Notes: generated by a model not told the origin, from the sequence alone. A stretch of DNA of 36,351 nucleotides from Armatimonadota bacterium (GCA_029551395.1 JAKPFN010000032.1:1-36351); one strand, 5' to 3'; positions 25,060 through 34,100 are shown, numbered from the stretch's first letter. Translations and numbers: made by a program.

Positions 25060-25138
25060 CAAATGCGGAATCTCTAAATGCGGAATGCGGAATGAAAGGA
25101 AGTTACGAGCTTCGAGTGATGAGTGACGAGTATGCATA
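25060..25138. repeat. Low-complexity direct repeats in the helicase-glycosyltransferase gap
   Basis: AAATGCGGAA occurs at 25061-25070 and 25076-25085, followed by a further TGCGGAATGA. GAGTGATGAGTGACGAGT follows. A related TCAAATGCGGA...GGAATGA string recurs near 27657-27677. Non-coding. Confidence 0.55.
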
Positions 25139-25203
25139 TTAAGCATAACAGGACGAGTAGGACTTAACTCAAAATAACAAAGTAACAAACCAACTTCTGT
25201 GCT

Positions 25204-25410
25204 CGGGCTAAATTTGCAATTTAGCCCGGAAGGGCTGAAAGAGGGATTTGCAATCCCGATTATTGATGTTTAGATGATTGTTCGGAATCACAGATTCCTT
25301 AGCAATATGTTCGGGAGAAATTGCAAATTTCTCCCGAGGTTGGGATTCCCGAGGTTGTAATATTAATTAAGACTCATAACTAGCGTCGGTGCACACTTTT
25401 TGCACCGACA
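25204..25410. repeat. Interspersed multi-hairpin repeat, copy B (most complete)
   Basis: Five successive hairpins. (1) An 11-bp stem CGGGCTAAATT/AATTTAGCCCG (25204-25214, 25218-25228). (2) GGGATT/AATCCC (25243-25248, 25252-25257). (3) GGAATC/GATTCC (25284-25289, 25293-25298). (4) An 11-bp stem CGGGAGAAATT/AATTTCTCCCG (25312-25322, 25326-25336). (5) GTCGGTGC/GCACCGAC (25385-25392, 25402-25409). Hairpins 1-4 have 3-nt loops. Hairpins 1, 2 and 4 share the core ATTTGCAAT, or its complement in 4, between different GC arms. Copies A and C match it closely. No open frame spans it. Confidence 0.85.
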
Positions 25411-25631
25411 CTGATGTTCTCAATCTTAAGCGGCATCAGCAAGAATCATCCTTTTTCAAGCTTTCTCCACTTTCAAATTTCCCTCGTCAACTAATCCCAG
25501 CTTACCGACTGAAACCAAGCTGCCAGAACTACATGCCAAGCCTTACTTAACAGCCAACTCATACCTCATACCCCATACCTCATACCCGAGAACTCGCGCT
25601 TTGCACTTAGTTCGCAATACCGCCCAAAATG
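25411..25631. other. Non-coding gap after repeat B
   Basis: No gene seen. It holds a tandem CTCATACC-type repeat near 25558-25586 and a TACTTAACAGC string (about 25543) that recurs near 29372. Confidence 0.4.
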
Positions 25632-26351
25632 CTACCTGTTTCCTGTTCCCGGTTCTCTGGAACCTTTGTTCAGGTCGATAATCACACTTTTTCTTGCTCT
25701 GGTAGACCGGCAGTGAATGAGCGTTTGAACAATATCGCAATACATCCTGACTCGGGCAGCCAAGCCGCGGATACAACCGAGCTTTTCTTCCTTCATTACG
25801 TGTGTGCAGCCTGTCAGCACTACGGTACCCATTGTAAATCCGTTCGCACGGAAGTATCTTGTCATTGCGACTTCTACTCCAGAGCGAACGGATTTTATGT
25901 TCGGAAGCTGCAGGAAAAGCTCCCGGCGTATTGCCCGCTGGCCTGAAATATAAGGAGCTATTATCTGCGCCCAATCCGTAATGAACCTGCCGCCGCGAAA
26001 CACCCCGATGCTCATATCGACCCGGTTATCGACCACCGGCTTGATTATGGAATCGATTTTCTCTCCGGTAAGCCCTATCAAATCCGCATCAAGGAAAAGG
26101 ACGATATCCGCATCCGTATTGCACGCGCCTTCATACATAGCGCCGCCTTTGCCGAGGTTCTCAGGCAGTTCAAGAAGTCGAATACCGCTGTACTGAGAAG
26201 CCGCAGCAGAGGTATCGTCGGTGGAGCCATCGTTAACCACCAACACCTCATCAACCAGCGCAGCCGCAGCTATCGCTTCAAGCACTTTACCTATTCTGCC
26301 TGCCTCGTTATATGCCGGTACTATGGCTGCAACCTTCAATACTTCACTCAT
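25632..26351 (-). CDS. Family 2 glycosyltransferase
   Basis: A 239-residue GT-A fold glycosyltransferase. It has the N-terminal AAIVPAYNEA strand, the nucleotide-sugar motif NDGSTDD (40-46) and the metal-binding LDAD (87-90). It resembles polyprenyl-phosphate or glucosyl-glycerate-type GT2 enzymes that pass a sugar to a lipid or small acceptor; the acceptor is unknown. The membrane helices of dolichol-phosphate-type relatives are absent. It begins 3 nt after the M48 gene's stop and has no ribosome site of its own, so it is probably translated by coupling in a three-gene operon. The last dozen residues (GSREPGTGNR) come from a repeat-like GAACCGGGAACAGG tract, suggesting the original stop was lost and the frame runs into intergenic DNA. 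Confidence 0.88.
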   Translation of the reverse strand: MSEVLKVAAIVPAYNEAGRIGKVLEAIAAAALVDEVLVVNDGSTDDTSAAASQYSGIRLLELPENLGKGGAMYEGACNTDADIVLFLDADLIGLTGEKIDSIIKPVVDNRVDMSIGVFRGGRFITDWAQIIAPYISGQRAIRRELFLQLPNIKSVRSGVEVAMTRYFRANGFTMGTVVLTGCTHVMKEEKLGCIRGLAARVRMYCDIVQTLIHCRSTRARKSVIIDLNKGSREPGTGNR

Positions 26352-26354
26352 TAA

Positions 26355-27077
26355 TCATCGACGCTGTTCAGCCAGGTGTTCTTGAGCGCGTTCAATACGG
26401 TCTTCGGTCAGTGGATGCGTACGCAGAAACTCAGGAGTCCTCCCTCTGCCGGATTCTGCTTCCAGCACCATAAAGAAGTCTATAATCCCCTGTGGGTTGT
26501 ACCGTGAGGGCAGCATGAAGTCAATAGCCAACCTGTCAGCTTCGTACTCATGCCTCCTGCTCCATCTGAGCAGGTATAGTTCGCTAAAGAAACTGACCCA
26601 CTGAGTTGTATTACCTTCTGTTAACGTTCCGATGGCAATTCCATACAATGCCGACCTGCCCATCAAGTCAGCATGGTGTCTGGCCTCCACATGGGCAATT
26701 TCGTGGGCAATTACTCCAGCAAGTTGATTCACATTTCCACGGGTGGCATCAATCAATCCTCTGTTGATGTATATCCAACCTCCAGGCAAGGAAAATGCAT
26801 TAACATCGGACACATCTAGCACTCTGAAAGTATACTGGATGCCGCTTCTTGGCGAAGCATACCGCAGTATTTCCTGCCCAATATTGTTTACGAGTTGATT
26901 GAGCTGGGGGTCTCTGCTGACCGGATATTGTGCCTCTACTTCAGCAGAAGCCTGTTGGCCGATAGAAACCTCTTGAGAGGTAGATACCAATTCCTCCGGG
27001 GAACAGCCTGTCAGAACCCCGCTAATTAGAACCACCGTCGCTAAAAGCAGTAATCTAGTTGTTATTTGCCGGTTCAT
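26355..27077 (-). CDS. M48-family metallopeptidase lipoprotein
   Basis: A 240-residue zinc peptidase. The signal peptide has lipobox LTGC (Cys25), so it is anchored by lipid in the periplasm or on the surface. The M48 domain carries HEIAH (125-129) and the downstream EYEAD (177-181) that supplies the third ligand, plus the family's AFSLPGG (94-100) substrate edge. This layout matches the BepA/YcaL/LoiP type, which degrades misfolded outer-membrane or envelope proteins. It overlaps the upstream coiled-coil gene by 23 nt and is followed 3 nt later by a glycosyltransferase gene, a tight operon. GGAGG in the end of the upstream gene serves as ribosome site. Confidence 0.92.
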   Translation of the reverse strand: MNRQITTRLLLLATVVLISGVLTGCSPEELVSTSQEVSIGQQASAEVEAQYPVSRDPQLNQLVNNIGQEILRYASPRSGIQYTFRVLDVSDVNAFSLPGGWIYINRGLIDATRGNVNQLAGVIAHEIAHVEARHHADLMGRSALYGIAIGTLTEGNTTQWVSFFSELYLLRWSRRHEYEADRLAIDFMLPSRYNPQGIIDFFMVLEAESGRGRTPEFLRTHPLTEDRIERAQEHLAEQRR

Positions 27078-27498
27078 GACCTTCCGGCCTCCTTTTCTCA
27101 GATTGTCTGGCTACTTCCTTCCAAAGCTCATCTATCTGTTTTTTCACAGTATCCCAGGATGAACCAACCTGCTTTGCAGCACCGGATGAAGCATCTCTGG
27201 AGAGCCTGGCGGCGTTTTCCAGACCCTGGAGGCTTTTTTCCAACTCAGCTCTTGCGCCTTTGCTATCTCCATCAGAGAGCAGCTTTCTTGCCTTGGACGT
27301 GTGTGCTGTCACTTCCAGAATTGCAGCTACCAGATCTTCATCCTGCTCAGTTGTTGATTCCGCAGTCTGGCTGGACTGGACCTGCGCTTTGAGTTCCATC
27401 AACTCCTGGTTCAGCTTCTTAATCTGCCAAAAGTTATAACCTGTAAGCCCTAAAAGAACCACTACAGCGATGACAGCAAGCACGGTCAGGCATCTCAT
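27055..27498 (-). CDS. Membrane-anchored coiled-coil protein
   Basis: A 147-residue protein of unknown function. One N-terminal membrane helix (about 3-24) is followed by a Gln/Glu/Lys-rich heptad region (30-50), an Asp/Glu-rich linker and further amphipathic helices (about 60-135). A Lys/Arg-rich tail follows. No catalytic motif is visible. It is the first gene of the operon with the M48 lipoprotein and glycosyltransferase and overlaps the M48 gene. A structural or adaptor role for that peptidase in the envelope is a reasonable inference, not a demonstrated one. GGAG lies 10 nt before the ATG; a TATAAT promoter is about 120 bp upstream. Confidence 0.75.
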   Translation of the reverse strand: MRCLTVLAVIAVVVLLGLTGYNFWQIKKLNQELMELKAQVQSSQTAESTTEQDEDLVAAILEVTAHTSKARKLLSDGDSKGARAELEKSLQGLENAARLSRDASSGAAKQVGSSWDTVKKQIDELWKEVARQSEKRRPEGHEPANNN

Positions 27499-27618
27499 TG
27501 CTTAACATCTCCAGATAATTCGACTATTTCGAGCGCCCGACCGCTTTGGCCTCCAGTATATTCACTGTACCCCTGCACAATCGGCTGCAAACGATACAAG
27601 CGCTCTTAATCGTACGAC

Positions 27619-27647
27619 ATTATAACAGCCAAGCTTACTTGCCGCAA
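27619..27647 (-). promoter_or_regulatory. Promoter of the coiled-coil/M48/glycosyltransferase operon
   Basis: On the minus strand TTGCGG (27647-27642), 17-nt spacer and extended-10 TGT-TATAAT (-10 at 27624-27619). The predicted leader is about 114 nt. Confidence 0.7.
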
Positions 27648-27791
27648 ACAACCTTTCAAATGCGGAGTTCGGAATGAGTGGGCTGCTAAGTACAACTTGA
27701 AATATGACTATATCAGTTTAGCTTCAATCGGTTGACTGGGATCGGTTAATGAGGAAAATCTGAAAGGGTAAGCATATAGAGCTTAATTTTA

Positions 27792-27820
27792 TTGCCGCAT
27801 ATAGTGACTCATGATATAAT
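27792..27820 (+). promoter_or_regulatory. Promoter of the GT-C-type membrane protein gene
   Basis: TTGCCG (27792-27797), 17-nt spacer and extended-10 TGA-TATAAT (-10 at 27815-27820). It is divergent from the operon promoter at 27619. The expected leader is about 135 nt. Confidence 0.7.
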
Positions 27821-27962
27821 CGCTGAGTTAGAGGCCGAATCATACCGATATTTATCATATGCAGGTGGCGTATCTGCTTCGTAAGAATGCTCTGCAGGTA
27901 GATGTGTACGATGCAATCCAGCATGCTCCCGGCAAAGATCAACCTAATAGAGAGGTCTGCAG

Positions 27963-29219
27963 ATGGGATTTAATTCTGAGTTCTTGGCCAATAACTCGGT
28001 GATTCTGATTTTATCAGTGTTGCCAGCGGTGTTTGCCTCTATCGTTATAGCCCTTTCGTTCCGCCCTCCCCTGGATAGGATTATTATCCGCTGGCGTCTT
28101 CCCTTGATAGTACTGACTTATCTGGTCACCCGCATAATACTATTTTTTGTTATATACATTATCTTTGGCGATAAACCTGTCTCAAATGACAATGAATGGT
28201 GGCAATGGATAGGACTTGGCGCACTGAATGGTGAGTTACCATATCGGGATTTTCGCTGTTCTCATTCTCCACTGTTTCCCTACCTGATGGCCATTCCTTT
28301 TAGCATGTGGAACCAGGATGGTTCAGCCGTAATGATCTTCGTGGCCTTCGATCTTGTCTGCATTGCTTTACTATATAAGCTTAGCAAGCTGGTGATGAGT
28401 GTGAAAGTTGCACAGGATGTAGTCTGGCTCTGGGTAGTGAATCCTGTAGTCTGGATTACAACCGTTCGTTATGCTCAGGACGAGACCATCATAGTGACGT
28501 TCCTGCTTTTAGCAGCGTATCTTTATATGCGGGACACCAGATGGTGGTACGCTATGATATTTGCACTAGGTGTGCTCTTTACCAAGTTTACAACTGCGGC
28601 TGGTATGTTCGTAGTATACTCATTCAGCCGAAACAAGCTGAGGGATGCGCTGGTTGCAGGGGTTCTGATGGTTGTAGTACTCTCGATATTTACGGTGCAA
28701 GGCGCCGATTTGACCATCCCTGTAAGGAGCGAGGGTGCAACCATCGAAGGCGTAAGTATTACTGTTGTTCTTGACAGGCTAACCGGTCAAGCCATAACTT
28801 CCGACATATACGGAATATGCACGTTAATAGCGTTCTTTGCGTTTGGAGTAATGCTTTTTGTATGTCATCGCAGACGGCTCAGTGTGCTTGATACACTGTG
28901 CGTTTGTCTAATGGCACTTATGCTTTTTTCACCAAAGGCTTGGAAGTTCTACAGACTTTGGTATATGGGGCCGCTGACACTTTGGACGGTGAAGAACGGA
29001 AGATATAATCGTTATGCGGTCTATTCATCTGCGTTATGTCTGTTCGATGACTTCAGCTTTTATGCCAAAACTGCACCTGCAATTTTAGCCATAATGTATG
29101 TTTTTGCGATTGCCATAATAGTGTTAGAGATCAGGTACATTTTAGATATTCTGGGTGGTTCTAAATCCAACCGAAGTGATGCAGTTAAGCAACCTGGTAA
29201 AGTGTGTGTAGAAGCTTAA
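27963..29219 (+). CDS. Polytopic membrane protein, GT-C-type glycosyltransferase-like
   Basis: A 418-residue integral membrane protein with about 10 hydrophobic segments. It looks like the GT-C fold of polyprenyl-phosphate-sugar-dependent glycosyltransferases (GT39/GT83/GT87-like). The early loop after helices 1-2 carries NDNEWWQWIGLGALNGELPYRDF and then SHSPLFPYL, the usual place for catalytic acids and the P-Y-R-D signature. A DGSAVMIF loop and repeated aromatic helices follow. Such enzymes work on the outer face of the inner membrane, building lipid-linked glycans or protein glycans. I cannot name the substrate, and the assignment rests on topology and loop motifs only. The start follows GAGAGG in the leader. 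It is monocistronic. Confidence 0.65.
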   Translation: MGFNSEFLANNSVILILSVLPAVFASIVIALSFRPPLDRIIIRWRLPLIVLTYLVTRIILFFVIYIIFGDKPVSNDNEWWQWIGLGALNGELPYRDFRCSHSPLFPYLMAIPFSMWNQDGSAVMIFVAFDLVCIALLYKLSKLVMSVKVAQDVVWLWVVNPVVWITTVRYAQDETIIVTFLLLAAYLYMRDTRWWYAMIFALGVLFTKFTTAAGMFVVYSFSRNKLRDALVAGVLMVVVLSIFTVQGADLTIPVRSEGATIEGVSITVVLDRLTGQAITSDIYGICTLIAFFAFGVMLFVCHRRRLSVLDTLCVCLMALMLFSPKAWKFYRLWYMGPLTLWTVKNGRYNRYAVYSSALCLFDDFSFYAKTAPAILAIMYVFAIAIIVLEIRYILDILGGSKSNRSDAVKQPGKVCVEA

Positions 29220-29461
29220 TTAATCTTTAGTGTAATTAGACATACGATACATCAAACTATACAAGCATAAAAAGTCCCTCCACCCCGGTACCTCAATTCT
29301 AATCCATTGAGATACCACACCTCTAACTATACAAGCATATAACTATGCGCCGAAGCATTTATGCACAATCTCTACTTAACAGCTACTCATACCCCGACCT
29401 TCCCCAACTTCGCACTTGGAAGCGTTCTTCCGCTTGACCCTCGGCACAAGTCTTGAGATAC

Positions 29462-29487
29462 TTGTAACACTGTAAACGCTGTTACAA
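29462..29487. promoter_or_regulatory. Operator-like inverted repeat just before a start codon
   Basis: TTGTAACA (29462-29469), 10-nt spacer and TGTTACAA (29480-29487), perfect 8-bp arms of the kind bound by TetR/MarR-type dimers. It ends 5 nt before the ATG at 29493 and overlaps a weak -10-like TACAAA (29483-29488). Confidence 0.45.
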
Positions 29488-29492
29488 AGCCT

Positions 29493-30020
29493 ATGAAACG
29501 AGTTCCGGTAGATATAGTTATTCTGTTGGTTATAATTTTAACTAGCCTTGGGTTCGCCTTTTGGAAGGTAGCTTCTCTTAGTTCTGATGTTTCTCCGGCT
29601 GTGTCTGGTGATCCTGTTGAGGTAGTAGAGATTTTTATCAATGCAACTCACATGGGAGATAAGCAGAGGGCTTTTTTGTGCTTGTCGACCGAGTCTCAGC
29701 GAAGGGTTCAAAGGTTTCCCGGAGATAAGCTGGAAACGCTGGCAAACGGAGTGTTGCGTAATGCGAATTACAGGCTGGAGTTGGTAGAGAACAACGGGAA
29801 AACAGCCAGAGTGGTTGCAAAGCGGGACAGCAGAGGCGATGCGAGACAGCACAGACGCGGAATTCCATATATGCTAGTCAAAGAACGCGGCTCATGGAAG
29901 ATAGATATGGTCAGGACCGAGAGGCTGTGGTACGAAGGACCTCGTTTTTCTCCTTACTCCGGCAGTTTTTATCAAAATGATGAGAACAGGGCTATTCCAC
30001 AGAATCGAGAGAGAAAGTGA
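29493..30020 (+). CDS. Single-pass membrane protein of unknown function
   Basis: A 175-residue protein. An N-terminal membrane helix (about 7-25) is followed by an extracytoplasmic domain of about 140 residues. This opens with PVEVVEIFINATHMGDKQRAFLCLSTESQRR, resembling the first helices of NTF2-like/DUF4878-type fold domains, and continues with strands ending in GSWKIDMVRTERLWYEG. No catalytic residues are recognisable. It lacks a Shine-Dalgarno; an inverted repeat lies immediately upstream. Its TGA overlaps the GTG of the next gene (GTGA, 4 nt), so it is translationally coupled to a glycosyltransferase and is probably co-expressed in surface glycan assembly. Confidence 0.75.
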   Translation: MKRVPVDIVILLVIILTSLGFAFWKVASLSSDVSPAVSGDPVEVVEIFINATHMGDKQRAFLCLSTESQRRVQRFPGDKLETLANGVLRNANYRLELVENNGKTARVVAKRDSRGDARQHRRGIPYMLVKERGSWKIDMVRTERLWYEGPRFSPYSGSFYQNDENRAIPQNRERK

Positions 30021-31033
30021 AGTTGAGCACTCCGCTTGTTTCAGTGCTGATGCCTGTCTACAACTGCGCAGGACTGGTGAGACCGACAGTAGAGAGCATC
30101 ATCAGGCAGACACTCAATGAGTTCGAGCTTGTTGTAGTTGATGATGGTTCAACTGATGGCACACCGGAGGCAGTGGAACTGGCAGCAGGAGGGGATAGTC
30201 GCCTGAGGGTAGTTAAGTCAGAGCATAAAGGGCTTATACCGGCGCTTAACCTGGGCCTTGATCACTGCAGAGGAGAGTTTACTGCGCGCATGGATGGAGA
30301 TGACATCTGCCATCCTGAGCGTCTCAGGCTGCAGGTAGAGTTCATGCAGTCAAATCCTGATGTCAGCGTGTGTTCGTCGCTGGTCCGGTCATTCCCTGGT
30401 CATGCAATACGAGGCGGGTTCCGGCTGTATGAGGAGTGGCTTAACTCACTTGTAACTCACGAAAATATCGCAAGAGACATATTTGTTGAAAGCCCTGTGG
30501 CTCATCCAAGCGTGATGCTGCGAACAGCAGAAATAAAGGGTCTTGGAGGTTATCAGGAGCATGGCTGGCCGGAAGATTACGATCTGTGGCTTAGATACTT
30601 CGTCTCAGGCAAGCGGTTTGCCAAGGTTCCAAAGACGCTTCTCTTCTGGCGTGCTCATGAGTCCAGGTTGACCTTTACCGATTCCCGCTATGCTCTTGAG
30701 AATTTCATGCGTGCCAAGGCACATTACTTCACCAAATGGCTGAAACCACGGCATCAACAGGTGATTGTCTGGGGTGCCGGGATGACAGGCCGCCGGTTGA
30801 GTAAGCATCTTGTGCGTGAAGGTCTGGAAGTCTCGTATGCCGTAGATGTAGACCCAAAGAAAATCGGCCGAACGATGAGAGGCATACCTATAATCTCTCT
30901 CGATGATTTAGAAAAGCACAGGGACTTGTTTATTATCGCTGCTGTTGGTTCGTCCAGCGCTAGAGAGCTTATAAGGGAATACCTAAAGAGCACCGGAAGG
31001 CGTGAGACTATCGATTTCATCTGCGCATCATAA
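30017..31033 (+). CDS. GT2 glycosyltransferase fused to a Rossmann-like domain
   Basis: A 338-residue protein. The N-terminal GT-A domain (about 1-245) has SVLMPVYN, DDGSTDG (42-48) and the metal-binding MDGDD (92-96), typical of family 2 transferases acting on lipid- or protein-linked glycans. From about 247 to 338 there is an added nucleotide-binding-like domain, VIVWGAGMTGRRLS, then a second-strand AVDVDPKKIG and GIPII motif. This arrangement is seen in the C-terminal Rossmann parts of some methyltransferases and PglD-type acyltransferases. The two parts are in one frame with no stop between. The GTG start overlaps the preceding gene's stop, so translation is coupled. Confidence 0.88.
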   Translation: MKLSTPLVSVLMPVYNCAGLVRPTVESIIRQTLNEFELVVVDDGSTDGTPEAVELAAGGDSRLRVVKSEHKGLIPALNLGLDHCRGEFTARMDGDDICHPERLRLQVEFMQSNPDVSVCSSLVRSFPGHAIRGGFRLYEEWLNSLVTHENIARDIFVESPVAHPSVMLRTAEIKGLGGYQEHGWPEDYDLWLRYFVSGKRFAKVPKTLLFWRAHESRLTFTDSRYALENFMRAKAHYFTKWLKPRHQQVIVWGAGMTGRRLSKHLVREGLEVSYAVDVDPKKIGRTMRGIPIISLDDLEKHRDLFIIAAVGSSSARELIREYLKSTGRRETIDFICAS

Positions 31034-31072
31034 CGTAAATGCTGGTTTTTGCTTAATATTGTATGGTTCTGC

Positions 31073-31102
31073 TTGACCCTCTGCCTGCCGCCCATTTATA
31101 AT
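31073..31102 (+). promoter_or_regulatory. Promoter of the GH106-like gene
   Basis: TTGACC (31073-31078), 18-nt spacer and TATAAT (31097-31102). AAGGAG (31122-31127) follows, 9 nt before the ATG at 31137. Confidence 0.8.
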
Positions 31103-31136
31103 CGCCCCAGTAGTATACGCTAAGGAGCATTCCACA

Positions 31137-34100
31137 ATGGACCTGGAAAGTCTGAAAAAAGAGTTCTCAAATCCCGCAAGCACATATCGACTGGCGCCGT
31201 TCTGGTTCCTCAACCACGAGCTTGAAGACTCAGAACTAACCTGGCAAATCAATGAAATGAACCGCAAAGGCGTCGGCGGGTTCATCCTGCACCCAAGGCA
31301 TGGGCTGATTACTCCATACCTGTCCGAAGAATGGATGAACAGGATGGACACCTGCATCAAAGAGGCTGATAAGCTGCGTATGAAGGCTTATCTATACGAC
31401 GAAAACAACTGGCCCAGCGGACCTGTGGATGGTGAACTGATAGAAAAATATCCCGATTACAATATGTCCGGTTGTTTTCTGTCTCAGGAGTGGATAGTTC
31501 AAGGTGGAAAACGGCTTAAAGAGCAGATAGATTTTGTGGATGGACTGATTGCCATAGTAGCCGTTCCTGTTGGCCGAGGAAAGCGGCTGGAAGGCTTGCC
31601 GCAGAGCGCTGTATCTCTTGTGGAGTTTTTGAATGATAAAACTCTGGACTGGACTGCTCCAGCAGGCAGCAAGTGGCAGGTCATGGTGTTTACCCGCAAG
31701 TTTTTGAAGCCGTATGGGTTCTTCGGAGGCTATCTGGACACACTCTCCCGGCAGGCTGTGGCAAAGTTCATCGAGATGACCCATGAAAAGTATGCAGAGC
31801 GGTTTGCAGACTACTTTGGCGGGACTGTTGACGGCATATTTACCGATGAACCTGCAATGAGCTACAATCCTGACCCTGCGGTTCCATGGACTCCGACTCT
31901 CCCTTCAGAGTTCAACTGGAGGAACGGGTACGATATCATTGGAGCCCTTCCGGCTGTGTTCAAAGATGCCGGTCCGGTCACAGCCCAGCTCCGCTGCGAT
32001 TTTCATAAAACAACTACAGAGCTTTACGCTCAGGCGTTCTTTAAGCAAATCTACGAATGGTGCGACAAGCGGAGGCTGAATTTCATCGGTCATGTAGCGT
32101 GCGAAGGTGAGTTCTACTGCCATACCAGGAATCAGGGCGACTTCTTCCAGGGAGCTAAATATATGCACTTTGGAGGAGTCGATTTTCTTACGGAATCGAC
32201 CTGGCCGGATGTTGAGAAGCCAGGACGGCTCAATAACCTCATCGGGCCGAAGCTGGCGAGTTCTGCTGCTCATATCTACGGAAAGCCTCGGGTTATGAGT
32301 GAGGCATTCGGCCTTGCCAGCGTCTGGCAGATTGACCTTCGCAACCTGAAATGGATGACGGACTGGCAGATTGCTCTTGGGGTGAACCTGATAGAACCTC
32401 ATGCGTTCTACTACTCTATCCAGGGATTCAGGAAGTGGGAATGTCCTCCTGGGGAGTTTTATCAGTCGTCTTTCTGGCCGTATTATGATACTTATGCGGA
32501 CTACACAGCACGGCTTTGTTCAGCCCTGGCTGGAGGTTTTCACGTTGCTGATGTGGCTGTCGTGTTTCCGGTTCGCGCTATGTGGTCTGCTATCAACCCG
32601 CAAGGCTATGAGACAGACAACATCGTCAAGACCTTCGAGAAGGTTACTTCAGCGCTTCTCCAGGCAGGGTTCGATTTTGATATTGTGCCGGAAGAAACGC
32701 TTGTCTACAACATGGACCCGACAGACCTAGAGCATTTCGACAGCCTGGAGCAGTATAAGGCCATAATCATCCCCGAATGCACAACGCTTCTTGAAGAGAC
32801 AGCGCATTTTCTTGGCATCTGCATACAAGATGGCAACGCAGTGCTTGCCTGTGGCGATGTTCCTAAGACACTTGTTACGGACAGCGCGCATGATTGGGCA
32901 GGCACTTTCATGACTCCAGAGCTTTTGGCTGACCAGTTCAATCTTGAGTATGACTGGGGATCGGGCGAGATGAAGCGTAGAAGGTCATCTATTGAACCTG
33001 ACGCGCTGTCGGCCATCATTCCAGCGGTAGCAGACAGGCCGCTTGAGGATGTGACACAGGCGGTTTCGACATCGCTCCGAGAACTTATCCATCCTGATGT
33101 TATTGTCAGGGCAAAAGGTGAGAACAAACCGTATGTGGCGGATATAGTCCACTGCCACTATCAGCGTGGAGATGTGGATTTCATCTTCCTGGTCAATACA
33201 TCCCGCACTGAAGCGTATCAGACCACTGTCTGGGTAAATGCTCTTGGCGTTCCTGCGCTTTGGGATGCCCGAACAGGCGATGTAAAGCTGATAGAGTCTT
33301 ATGAGTTCGAAAATGAGATGCTGAAGCTTACTCTTGACTTCGAACCGACTCAGGCGCATCTCATCAGCATCAGCCCGGTAGAAATCTGGGAACCTTCCAA
33401 GAGCCTTGAGAAGCAAGGAAAAGAAAAGGTAACGCAGCTTGGTGATGAATGGGAGTTTTCAACCTTAAAGCCAAACGTGCTGCCGCTTGCTGACTGGAGG
33501 TTTTCGATGGGAGGCGGCGCGCATGGCAGTTGGGGCTATGGTTGGCACGAATACATCACCGAGTTTGAGTGCGATACGAAGCTCTCAGAGGCGAAACTGC
33601 TGATAGATGGGCTGCTGACTGAAAAACTATGGAGACGAAGCACGCCTATACATGTTGAAATCACGCTGAATGATCAGCCTGTAAAGGAGTTCGAGCAGGG
33701 AAGCTATCTGGACCACCTGATAAGGGAGGCCGATGTCTCAGGACTGGTCAAGCAGGGGAAGAATACCCTTAAAATCCGCACGAATACAGAGCTTGCGCCT
33801 GCTGGAAGCCTTACAGACCCGGCTTACCTGATAGGGAACTTCGCTTTGGAAGGCAAACCGGGCAGTTGGAAACTCGTAAAAGAGCCGGGGAAGGTCAAAA
33901 CCGGTTCGTGGGCAGAGCAGGGCTATCCATACTTCTCAGGAATCGGCAGTTACAGGCAGAAAATCAAGCTCGCAGCGCCAAAAGGCAAGGTAATGCTTCG
34001 GATGGAGAAGCCTGCGGATATGGCTGAAGTCCTTGTTAACGGAAAACAAGCTGGAGTGCTGCCCTGGGAGCCTTGGCAGGTGGAAATAACGGATTTCATC

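Noticed and set aside
25204-25410. Insertion sequence or MITE with a transposase
   Set aside because: No terminal inverted repeats enclose the whole unit, no target-site duplication is visible, and there is no transposase frame in the window.
25543-25974. Minus-strand open frame overlapping the glycosyltransferase 3' end
   Set aside because: It starts inside the GT2 gene in another frame and continues into low-complexity intergenic DNA.
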